From NCBI RefSeq assembly GCF_900115185.1, contig NZ_FOVN01000006.1:122430-186429 (forward strand): a stretch of DNA of 64,000 bases, given 5' to 3'. Under the pieces are notes generated by a model. That model did not search any database. It worked only from the letters and a program-made list of their open reading frames with translations, and was not told the origin of the DNA. Made by a program: the position numbers and the translations under genes. Shown one piece after another: positions 20,003 through 26,708 of the stretch. Within the stretch, counting starts at the first letter, position 1. Every line of letters starts with the position of its first letter. The stretch is from Algorimicrobium echini. GTDB taxonomy: Bacteria; Bacteroidota; Bacteroidia; Flavobacteriales; Flavobacteriaceae.

Positions 20003-20755
20003 ATGAAACAACACCTATACAACTACATACTAGGCATTGCCGATAACTCCTTAATTCTTGGGCAAAGAATGGGAGCATTAACAGGCCATGGTCCTAGTTT
20101 AGAAACCGATATCGCTTGTACCAATATCTCTTTAGATTTATTCGGGCAGGTACGCAGCTATTACCAATATGCAGCAAAATTAGCTGACGATAAGCGCACT
20201 GAAGATGATATTGCCATGCTACGTCAAGAACGTGAATACCTGAATGTGCTCTTAGTAGAGCAACCAGATACAGATTTCGCATATACGATGGCGCGCCAAT
20301 TTTTATTTGATGTGTATCACTATTTGTTTTTAACAGAATTGCAAAAAAGCACCGATTTAACGTTATCAGCTATTGCCAAGAAATCAATTAAAGAAGTGAG
20401 TTACCACCAACGTTTTTCATCCGATTGGATTAAACGTCTTGGTGATGGTACCGAAGAAAGTCACAAGCGAATGCAAACGGCTATCCGAGATTTATGGACC
20501 TATACAGATGAGTTATTTCATCAAACCGAAGCTGATAAAGCCATGGTTTCTGAAGGAATTGGAGTAGACGTAACCAAATTAAAGGATGCATATTACAAAA
20601 AAGTATCTGATATATTAGAAGAATCTACGCTAGAGGTTCCGGAATCTAAATATTTTCAAAAAGGAGGAAAACAAGGAATCCACACCGAACACATGGGTTA
20701 TATTTTAGCTGAATTGCAATATATGCAGCGTGCATATCCCAATATGGAGTGGTAA
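20003..20755 (+). CDS. paaC: 1,2-phenylacetyl-CoA epoxidase structural subunit PaaC
   Basis: A 250-residue protein from the ATG at 20003. The frame runs 22 codons further upstream to 19937, but that part is lysine-rich and unlike PaaC, whose family start MKQHLYNYILGIADNSLILGQRM is seen at 20003. It is the ferritin-like partner of PaaA that lacks the metal site and supports CoA-substrate binding. Between paaB and paaC are 135 bases with a small hairpin (TCCACTTACGTGGA, about 19980). Confidence 0.94.
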   Translation: MKQHLYNYILGIADNSLILGQRMGALTGHGPSLETDIACTNISLDLFGQVRSYYQYAAKLADDKRTEDDIAMLRQEREYLNVLLVEQPDTDFAYTMARQFLFDVYHYLFLTELQKSTDLTLSAIAKKSIKEVSYHQRFSSDWIKRLGDGTEESHKRMQTAIRDLWTYTDELFHQTEADKAMVSEGIGVDVTKLKDAYYKKVSDILEESTLEVPESKYFQKGGKQGIHTEHMGYILAELQYMQRAYPNMEW

Positions 20756-20797
20756 CAAATTCTTTTTGAAAAAGGAATCTTATTGAATAAACAGAAT

Positions 20798-20824
20798 GTT
20801 ATTCAGAGCAAAGCAAAGAATTTC
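20798..20824 (+). repeat. Dispersed intergenic repeat (GTCATTCAGAGCGAAGCGAA type), copy 1
   Basis: A 27-base sequence beginning GTTATTCAGAGCAAAGCAAA, a degenerate member of a repeat type often seen between flavobacterial genes. It lies between paaC and paaD. Confidence 0.6.
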
Positions 20825-20837
20825 ATTTTAATAAAAT

Positions 20838-21338
20838 ATGACAACAACAGAACAACATATCGATCCAAAACTGATAGCGATTCTTGAAAAAGTCTCCGAT
20901 CCAGAAATACCAGTATTGTCCATCATGGATATGGGCGTAGTTCGCAAGGCGATTATAGAAAACGATAGTGTTAAAGTTCAAATTACACCAACCTATAGTG
21001 GTTGTCCTGCAATGGATGTCATTGGTGATGATATCAAAACAGCCTTAAAATTGGCAGGGTATGAATCGGAAGTCGAACTAATTTTAGCGCCAGCATGGAC
21101 AACGGACTGGATTACACCAAAAGGTAGAAAAGCACTGGAAGATTATGGTATTGCTGCGCCTTTAGGTGAAGAAGCAGATAAAGCTGTTTTGTTACATGGG
21201 AAACGCTTGGTAACATGTCCGCAATGTGGTTCTGTAAATACACGAATGGTCAGTCAGTTTGGTTCAACCGCATGCAAAGCACAATTTCAATGTGACGATT
21301 GTCAAGAACCATTTGACTATTTTAAATGTCTAAAATAA
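20838..21338 (+). CDS. paaD: 1,2-phenylacetyl-CoA epoxidase accessory protein PaaD
   Basis: A 166-residue protein with an N-terminal MIP18/DUF59 domain (LEKVSDPEIPVLSIMDMGVVR, then YSGCPAMDVI) and a C-terminal zinc-ribbon-like cysteine cluster (CPQCGS and CDDC). This is the standard PaaD layout; it is thought to help assemble the metal centre of the epoxidase. It completes the paaEABCD block. Confidence 0.96.
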   Translation: MTTTEQHIDPKLIAILEKVSDPEIPVLSIMDMGVVRKAIIENDSVKVQITPTYSGCPAMDVIGDDIKTALKLAGYESEVELILAPAWTTDWITPKGRKALEDYGIAAPLGEEADKAVLLHGKRLVTCPQCGSVNTRMVSQFGSTACKAQFQCDDCQEPFDYFKCLK

Positions 21339-21340
21339 AT

Positions 21341-21364
21341 ATCATTCAGAGCGAAACGAACAAT
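21341..21364 (+). repeat. Dispersed intergenic repeat, copy 2
   Basis: Begins ATCATTCAGAGCGAAACGAA, very close to the consensus of copy 1; located between paaD and paaG directly after the paaD stop codon. Confidence 0.6.
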
Positions 21365-21418
21365 TTAAAAAGGAGATAGTGTAATCGTTTTGTTAATAAA
21401 TGAAAATAAATACAAGGT

Positions 21419-22204
21419 ATGAGCAACAATTCAATTCTACTAAAAATTGAAAACAATATAGCAACTATAACACTCAACAGGCCAGAGGTGTTTAATAGCT
21501 TTAATCGTGAAATGGCATTGCTACTTCAAAAAACTTTGGACGACTGCGAAAAAAATGATGATGTTCGTGCTATGGTTTTAACGGGAAATGGAAAAGCTTT
21601 TTGTGCAGGTCAGGACTTAAAAGAAGTTACAAGCCCAGAGTTAAATCCTGGATTTAAAAAAATCCTAGAAGAACATTATAACCCCATAATTACTCGAATT
21701 AGAAACATTGAAAAACCAATCATAGGCGCCGTAAATGGTGTGGCAGCGGGAGCAGGCGCTAATATTGCATTAGCTTGTGATGTGGTTGTTGCTCACGAAA
21801 AAGTGAGTTTTATTCAAGCGTTTAGTTTAATAGGGTTAATTCCCGATAGCGCTGGAACTTTCTTTTTACCACGACTTATTGGATTTCAGAAAGCATCTGC
21901 TTTGGCTATGTTAGGCGACAAAGTATCTGCTGAAGAAGCTGAAAGTCTTGGAATGATTTATAAAGTATTGCCATTAGAAACCTTTGAAGAAGATGTTGAT
22001 AAGCTAGCTTTAAAAATGGCAAATATGCCAACCAAAGCATTAGGGTTAATTAAGAAAAGTTTAAACCAATCGTTGACTAATAGCTTAGATGAACAATTAG
22101 CATTGGAGTCTAAATACCAAATAGAAGCAGCAAGTACAGAAGATTATGCAGAAGGTGTTTCTGCTTTTATGGAAAAGAGAAGCCCAAATTTTAATGGAAA
22201 ATAA
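21419..22204 (+). CDS. paaG: 2-(1,2-epoxy-1,2-dihydrophenyl)acetyl-CoA isomerase PaaG
   Basis: A 261-residue crotonase-fold enzyme converting the ring epoxide to oxepin-CoA. It shows FCAGQDL for the oxyanion hole and GLIPDSAGT with the catalytic aspartate typical of PaaG. The two glutamates of true hydratases are replaced (GAGANIAL and QAFS), as expected for this isomerase. C-terminus FMEKRSPNFNGK is also typical. Confidence 0.94.
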   Translation: MSNNSILLKIENNIATITLNRPEVFNSFNREMALLLQKTLDDCEKNDDVRAMVLTGNGKAFCAGQDLKEVTSPELNPGFKKILEEHYNPIITRIRNIEKPIIGAVNGVAAGAGANIALACDVVVAHEKVSFIQAFSLIGLIPDSAGTFFLPRLIGFQKASALAMLGDKVSAEEAESLGMIYKVLPLETFEEDVDKLALKMANMPTKALGLIKKSLNQSLTNSLDEQLALESKYQIEAASTEDYAEGVSAFMEKRSPNFNGK

Positions 22205-22206
22205 TT

Positions 22207-22235
22207 GTCATTCAGAACAAAGCGAAGAATATCAC
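22207..22235 (+). repeat. Dispersed intergenic repeat, copy 3
   Basis: Begins GTCATTCAGAACAAAGCGAA, located between paaG and paaH; the same family as copies at 20798 and 21341. Confidence 0.6.
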
Positions 22236-22253
22236 CAATAGAAAATATATAAC

Positions 22254-23423
22254 ATGAATATAGGCGTAATAGGAAGCGGTACAATGGGAAGCGGTATTGC
22301 TCAAGTAGCAGCTACTTCAGGTTGTCAAGTTAAATTATACGATACCAATCAAGCAGCTTTAAATAAAGCCGAATTAGCTTTAGAAAAAATACTATCGCGA
22401 TTAATTGAGAAAGGGCGTATAGATTCCGAAGAAAAAAGCAGAATCCAATCCAATATTTCTTACGTTAATAATCTAAAGGATTTAGCAGATTCCAACTTAA
22501 CCATTGAAGCAATTATTGAAAATATCGACATTAAGAAAAAAGTGTTTTCAGAATTGGAAAGCTATGTGTCTAATGATTGTATTATTGCATCTAATACCTC
22601 TAGTTTATCCATAGCATCCATAGCATCTGCATTAAAAAACCCAAAGCGTTGTGTTGGAATTCATTTTTTTAACCCAGCACCTTTAATGAAATTGGTTGAG
22701 GTTATTCCTGCCATTCAAACATCTTATGAAACGTTAGAAAAATCTATAGATACCATTTCCAAATGGAATAAAACCGTAGCGGTTGCTAAAGACACGCCGG
22801 GATTTATTGTTAATCGTGTAGCACGACCATTTTATGGTGAAGCATTGCGGATTTACGAAGAAGGGATTGCAGACTTTGCAGCCATCGATTCCGCCATGAA
22901 GGATATAGGAGGTTTCCGAATGGGACCATTTGAACTTATGGATTTTATAGGAAATGATGTTAATTATACGGTAACCGAAACCGTATTTACAGCCTTTTAT
23001 TTCGATCCAAGGTATAAACCCTCATTCACCCAAAAACGGTTTGCAGAAGCAGGATATTTAGGAAGAAAATCAGGTATTGGTTATTATGAATATGATAAAA
23101 GAGGGAAGATTGTACTTGAAGATGATTCGAATATTAATATAGAAAACGAAGCATCTCAAAAAATATTCAATAGAATCCTTGTTATGTTGATCAATGAAGC
23201 AGCCGATGCCTTGTTTTTAAATATTGCATCCGCAAAAGATATAGATAATGCCATGACTAAAGGCGTTAATTATCCAAAAGGTTTACTGGCTTGGGCAGAT
23301 GAAAAAGGAATAAATTGGTGTGTAGATCAAATGGATGCATTATACAATGAGTATCATGAAGATCGTTACCGCTGCAGTCCGCTTTTACGTAAAATGAACC
23401 TTCAAGGTTTGAGTTTTTTTTAA
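22254..23423 (+). CDS. paaH: 3-hydroxyacyl-CoA dehydrogenase PaaH
   Basis: A 389-residue NAD-dependent dehydrogenase oxidising 3-hydroxyadipyl-CoA to 3-oxoadipyl-CoA. It has an N-terminal Rossmann motif (GSGTMGSGIAQVAA), SNTSSLSI, GIHFFNPAPLMKLVE with the catalytic His, and two C-terminal 3HCDH helical domains (TPGFIVNRVARPFYGEA and RILVMLINEAADAL). It is shorter than E. coli PaaH (475), lacking part of the linker. The S23 element follows. Confidence 0.93.
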   Translation: MNIGVIGSGTMGSGIAQVAATSGCQVKLYDTNQAALNKAELALEKILSRLIEKGRIDSEEKSRIQSNISYVNNLKDLADSNLTIEAIIENIDIKKKVFSELESYVSNDCIIASNTSSLSIASIASALKNPKRCVGIHFFNPAPLMKLVEVIPAIQTSYETLEKSIDTISKWNKTVAVAKDTPGFIVNRVARPFYGEALRIYEEGIADFAAIDSAMKDIGGFRMGPFELMDFIGNDVNYTVTETVFTAFYFDPRYKPSFTQKRFAEAGYLGRKSGIGYYEYDKRGKIVLEDDSNINIENEASQKIFNRILVMLINEAADALFLNIASAKDIDNAMTKGVNYPKGLLAWADEKGINWCVDQMDALYNEYHEDRYRCSPLLRKMNLQGLSFF

Positions 23424-23509
23424 AATAAGTTTGAGGAGAATTTTATGGTGAGAGGTGAGACTTTGAGAAAAGAAAATAAGAATTAATTATAGAGGCATTA
23501 GGCATTAGG

Positions 23510-23528
23510 CATTAGGTAATAAGTATTA
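23510..23528 (+). repeat. Left arm of the S23 element inverted repeat
   Basis: CATTAGGTAATAAGTATTA; overlaps the last of three AGGCATT heptamers and lies 3 bases before the S23-type ORF. Confidence 0.9.
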
Positions 23529-23531
23529 AGC

Positions 23532-23918
23532 ATGAGTATGAATAGTGATTATAATTTTAAATTTGAAGATCTGCAGGTTTATCAAAAGGCAATGGATTTT
23601 GGTGAAGTGGTAGATACTATAGTTAAAAGTTTTCCTAATCATGAATTGTATGCGCTATCATCACAGTTTAGAAGAGCTGCAGATTCCATAGCCTTGAATT
23701 TAGCAGAGGGTTATCCTGGTTCTGATGCACAATTTGTAAAACATATAAATTATGCTATTTATAGTGCTAATGAATGTATAAGCTGCAGTACAAAAGCAAA
23801 AAGAAGATTATATATTACCTTTAATCAAGATGAAGAAAATAGAAAATTGATTTCAGAAATGACCAAGATGATGTCATCTTTAAGAAATAAAATTTTAGAA
23901 AGAAAGCAATCTAACTAA
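23532..23918 (+). CDS. Four helix bundle protein (S23 / 23S rRNA intervening-sequence protein family)
   Basis: A 128-residue helical protein with the family motifs FEDLQVYQKAMDF near the N-terminus and FRRAADSIALNLAEG in the middle. S23 proteins form pentameric four-helix bundles of the type also seen in Avd of diversity-generating retroelements; a nucleic-acid-binding role is likely but unproven. It has no relation to phenylacetate metabolism and interrupts the paaH-paaI junction inside a pair of complementary repeats, which marks it as a later insertion. Confidence 0.93.
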   Translation: MSMNSDYNFKFEDLQVYQKAMDFGEVVDTIVKSFPNHELYALSSQFRRAADSIALNLAEGYPGSDAQFVKHINYAIYSANECISCSTKAKRRLYITFNQDEENRKLISEMTKMMSSLRNKILERKQSN

Positions 23919-23922
23919 TACC

Positions 23923-23941
23923 TAATACTTATTACCTAATG
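23923..23941 (-). repeat. Right arm of the S23 element inverted repeat, containing the paaI start codon
   Basis: TAATACTTATTACCTAATG is the exact complement of 23510-23528. Its last three bases are the ATG of paaI. Confidence 0.9.
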
Positions 23942-24349
23942 TCCATAACCGGAGCTCAAATACCTCATAAAATGTTAAACCAAGATGCCTACAGTACTTG
24001 GCTAGGTATTCAGATTCTTGAATGTGAAATTGGACGCTGTAAAGTGGGTATGACTATTAGAAAAGATATGCTTAACAGTATGGATAAAGCACATGGTGGA
24101 ATCAGTTATTCTTTAGCAGACACGGCGTTTGGTTTTGCAGCTAATACACATGGGAAATATGCCGTGTCAATTGAAACGAGTATTAATCATATTGAAGCTT
24201 TAAACGAAGGAGATTATATTGTGGCAGAATCCGTTATAGAGAGTGTTAAAAACAAACTAGGCTTTAATATAATTGAAGTCAAACGAGGTGACGAATTAGT
24301 CGCACTTTTTAAAGGTGTCGTCTATCGGACTGGTAAAGATTGGGAATAA
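23939..24349 (+). CDS. paaI: Hydroxyphenylacetyl-CoA thioesterase PaaI
   Basis: A 136-residue hotdog-fold thioesterase with the PaaI signature HGGISYSLADTAFGFAAN. It is thought to release CoA from dead-end ring-hydroxylated or epoxide intermediates. The ATG lies in the right inverted-repeat arm of the S23 element, so its translation may be affected by that stem. Confidence 0.93.
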   Translation: MSITGAQIPHKMLNQDAYSTWLGIQILECEIGRCKVGMTIRKDMLNSMDKAHGGISYSLADTAFGFAANTHGKYAVSIETSINHIEALNEGDYIVAESVIESVKNKLGFNIIEVKRGDELVALFKGVVYRTGKDWE

Positions 24350-24400
24350 TTGAATAAAGAATATTTTAATAGGAGAATTAACTAATTTAAGTGTCTAAAT

Positions 24401-25261
24401 ATGAAATGGCAAGGTAGAAGACAAAGTGATAACGTTGAAGATCGCAGAGGTATGGGCTCCAAAGGTAAGCTTGTAGCTGGAGGCGGTATTGTAGCTGTTG
24501 TAGTAATTCTTTTACAACTTTTTGGAGGGGAAACCGGACAGCAAATAGCACCTGTTTTAGAGCAAATTAATCAAGGTGGTTCAACACAACAAGTGGAACA
24601 AAGAGCATTGACTGCTCAAGAAAAAGAAGTCGGAAGTTTTGTTGCTACCGTTTTAGCAGATACGGAAGATGTTTGGAATAAAATTTTCAGAGAGAATAAT
24701 CTCGGTAATTATCAAGAACCAACAATGGTATTATTTACAGATGCCGTAACTAGCGGTTGTGGAAATGCCAGTTCGGCATCTGGACCTTTTTATTGCCCAG
24801 CTGATCAAAAACTTTATATGGATCTCGTATTTTTTGATGAGTTAAAGACACGTTTTGGAGCCAAAGGAGGCGATTTTGCTACTGCCTACGTTACCGCTCA
24901 CGAAATAGGACACCATATCCAAACCATACTCGGAACCTCAAAAAAGGTAAGACAGTTACAACAACAAACAAATCAAACAGAAGGTAATAAATTATCTGTT
25001 GCTCAAGAATTACAAGCTGATTTTTATGCAGGAGTTTGGGCACATCATAATAAAAAGTATTTAGAAGAAGGTGATATTGAAGAAGCGTTAAGCGCAGCCA
25101 ATGCCGTTGGTGATGACGCCATTCAACGAAGAGTCCGAGGCAGTGTTACACCCGATTCCTTTACACATGGCACATCAGAACAACGCATGTTTTGGTTTAT
25201 GAAAGGATTTAAAACAGGCGACATCAAACAAGGCGATACCTTTTCCGTAATTTTAAATTAG
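24401..25261 (+). CDS. Neutral zinc metallopeptidase (YpfJ family), membrane anchored
   Basis: A 286-residue protein with the YpfJ start MKWQGRRQSDNVEDRRG, a membrane helix (about residues 24-43), then a putative peptidase domain with the zinc motif HEIGHHIQ and a downstream glutamate (QELQADFYAGVWAHH). Cysteines in SGCGNAS and FYCPADQ are conserved in the family. Substrate unknown. It lies tightly between paaI and paaJ (13 bases to paaJ), an unusual companion for paa genes. Confidence 0.93.
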   Translation: MKWQGRRQSDNVEDRRGMGSKGKLVAGGGIVAVVVILLQLFGGETGQQIAPVLEQINQGGSTQQVEQRALTAQEKEVGSFVATVLADTEDVWNKIFRENNLGNYQEPTMVLFTDAVTSGCGNASSASGPFYCPADQKLYMDLVFFDELKTRFGAKGGDFATAYVTAHEIGHHIQTILGTSKKVRQLQQQTNQTEGNKLSVAQELQADFYAGVWAHHNKKYLEEGDIEEALSAANAVGDDAIQRRVRGSVTPDSFTHGTSEQRMFWFMKGFKTGDIKQGDTFSVILN

Positions 25262-25274
25262 AAAGAAAATCAAC

Positions 25275-26489
25275 ATGAAACAAGCATATATAATAGACGG
25301 CATCAGAACGCCAATAGGAAGTTACCAAGGAACACTATCAGCCGTAAGAACAGACGATTTAGCGGCTAAAGTCATTGAAGAACTCGTAAAACGAAATCCA
25401 AATATTCCAAAGGATGCCTATGAAGATGTTATTCTAGGTTGTGCCAATCAAGCAGGCGAGGACAATCGTAATGTAGCTAGAATGGCATCACTTTTAGCTG
25501 GTTTGCCAGTTACAGTTCCTGGAGAAACGGTTAACAGATTATGTAGCTCTGGATTATCGGCAATTATTCATGCCAATAGAGCTATTAAAGCTGGTGATGG
25601 CGATTTATTTATTTCGGGAGGTGTTGAAAATATGACACGCGGACCCTACGTTATTGCTAAACCATCTAAAGGATTTGGAACCGATGCTAAAATGTATGAT
25701 TCCAGTTTTGGCTGGCGATTTATAAACCCTAAAATGCAAAAAATGTTTGGGACAGATGGTATGGGACAAACGGCTGAAAACCTCGTAGAAAAATATAATA
25801 TTTCTCGCGAAGATCAAGATAAGTTTGCTTATTGGAGTCAAATGAAAGCAGCAAAAGCGCAAGAAAACGGCCGTCTAGCAAAAGAAATTGTAACTGTAGA
25901 AATCCCACAACGCAAAAAAGACCCCATTCAATTTTCAAAAGATGAATTTGTAAAACCAAATACATCTATGGACGTTTTAGGAAAATTGCGTGGTGCTTTC
26001 AAAACTGAAGGTGGAAGCGTTACCGCAGGAAATTCATCAGGACTAAACGATGGAGCTGCAGCAACAATTATTGCATCCGAAGATGCAGTTAAAAAATACA
26101 ATTTAAAACCACTAGCACGCATTGTGAGTTCCGCTGTAGTTGGAGTAGAGCCAAGAATTATGGGAATCGGACCCGTTGAAGCCTCTAATAAAGCACTGGC
26201 AAAAGCTGGATTAACCATGGCAGATATGGATGTTATAGAGCTCAACGAAGCCTTTGCAGCACAAGCTTTAGCATGTACACGTGCTTGGGGATTAGCTGAT
26301 AACGATCCGCGAATAAACCCAAATGGAGGTTCCATTGCCATTGGTCATCCTCTTGGTGTTACTGGAACCCGAATAGCATATTCAGCAGCTTTAGAGTTGC
26401 TAGAACAGAATAAAAAATATGCATTAATAACAATGTGTATTGGTGTCGGACAAGGCTATGCTGCGGTTATTGAGAATGTTACTATGTAG
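25275..26489 (+). CDS. paaJ: 3-oxoadipyl-CoA / 3-oxo-5,6-dehydrosuberyl-CoA thiolase PaaJ
   Basis: A 404-residue thiolase. The acyl-accepting cysteine is in NRLCSSGLSAI; further catalytic motifs are NEAFAAQ, GHPLGVTG and CIGVGQGYA. In the paa pathway it cleaves twice, yielding acetyl-CoA each time and finally succinyl-CoA. Length matches PaaJ/PcaF (about 400). The assignment to PaaJ rather than a generic thiolase rests on the operon. Confidence 0.93.
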   Translation: MKQAYIIDGIRTPIGSYQGTLSAVRTDDLAAKVIEELVKRNPNIPKDAYEDVILGCANQAGEDNRNVARMASLLAGLPVTVPGETVNRLCSSGLSAIIHANRAIKAGDGDLFISGGVENMTRGPYVIAKPSKGFGTDAKMYDSSFGWRFINPKMQKMFGTDGMGQTAENLVEKYNISREDQDKFAYWSQMKAAKAQENGRLAKEIVTVEIPQRKKDPIQFSKDEFVKPNTSMDVLGKLRGAFKTEGGSVTAGNSSGLNDGAAATIIASEDAVKKYNLKPLARIVSSAVVGVEPRIMGIGPVEASNKALAKAGLTMADMDVIELNEAFAAQALACTRAWGLADNDPRINPNGGSIAIGHPLGVTGTRIAYSAALELLEQNKKYALITMCIGVGQGYAAVIENVTM

Positions 26490-26495
26490 AGCCTC

Positions 26496-26700
26496 TTGAG
26501 CGTTTACCTGTTGGCAGACAGAGTAGCTAAAGTTAGGACTTTCGGCAGGCGCTCTTTTTTAGGGCTCCAAGAGTGCCTCAATTGCTATTACAGAAGCAGT
26601 TGGTTAAATAAAGTACAATTACGTTTTGCAACTCCTTTTCAATCGGAAATGTTGCAAAAGATATTAAACAGATTTCCGTTTATAAGGAAACGATAAAATA
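26496..26700. other. Intergenic stretch with imperfect inverted repeat between paaJ and paaZ
   Basis: Directly after the paaJ stop the sequence has GAGCG...CCTG on the left and CAGGCGCTC on the right (26509-26561) with GAGCC/GGCTC further out, an imperfect stem around TTGGCAGACAG. A 66-codon frame covers it, but its translation has no protein-like pattern. It looks like an intergenic repeat rather than a gene. Confidence 0.4.
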
Positions 26701-26708
26701 ATTTATCG

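Larger units (their letters stand above)
23493..23941. mobile_element. S23-type ORF bracketed by a perfect 19-bp inverted repeat (putative IVS-like element)
   Basis: The 19-base sequence CATTAGGTAATAAGTATTA at 23510-23528 has its exact complement at 23923-23941. Left of it are three perfect AGGCATT heptamers (23493-23513). The only gene inside is the four-helix-bundle protein. S23 ORFs are classically found in intervening sequences of 23S rRNA, also enclosed by a complementary stem; here the host is the paa operon between paaH and paaI. The right arm contains the paaI start codon. Mobility is inference. Confidence 0.6.

Noticed and set aside
23493..23513. Three AGGCATT heptamers as a possible CRISPR or simple satellite
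   Set aside because: Units are only 7 bases with no spacers, and they merge into the arm of the S23 element's inverted repeat.
25928..26341. 137-codon minus-strand frame within paaJ
   Set aside because: Antisense of a well-conserved thiolase; the composition is an antisense artefact and there is no upstream promoter.
26496..26696. 66-codon frame between paaJ and paaZ
   Set aside because: It starts within a repeat-like stem and its translation shows no protein-like pattern; better explained as an intergenic repeat.
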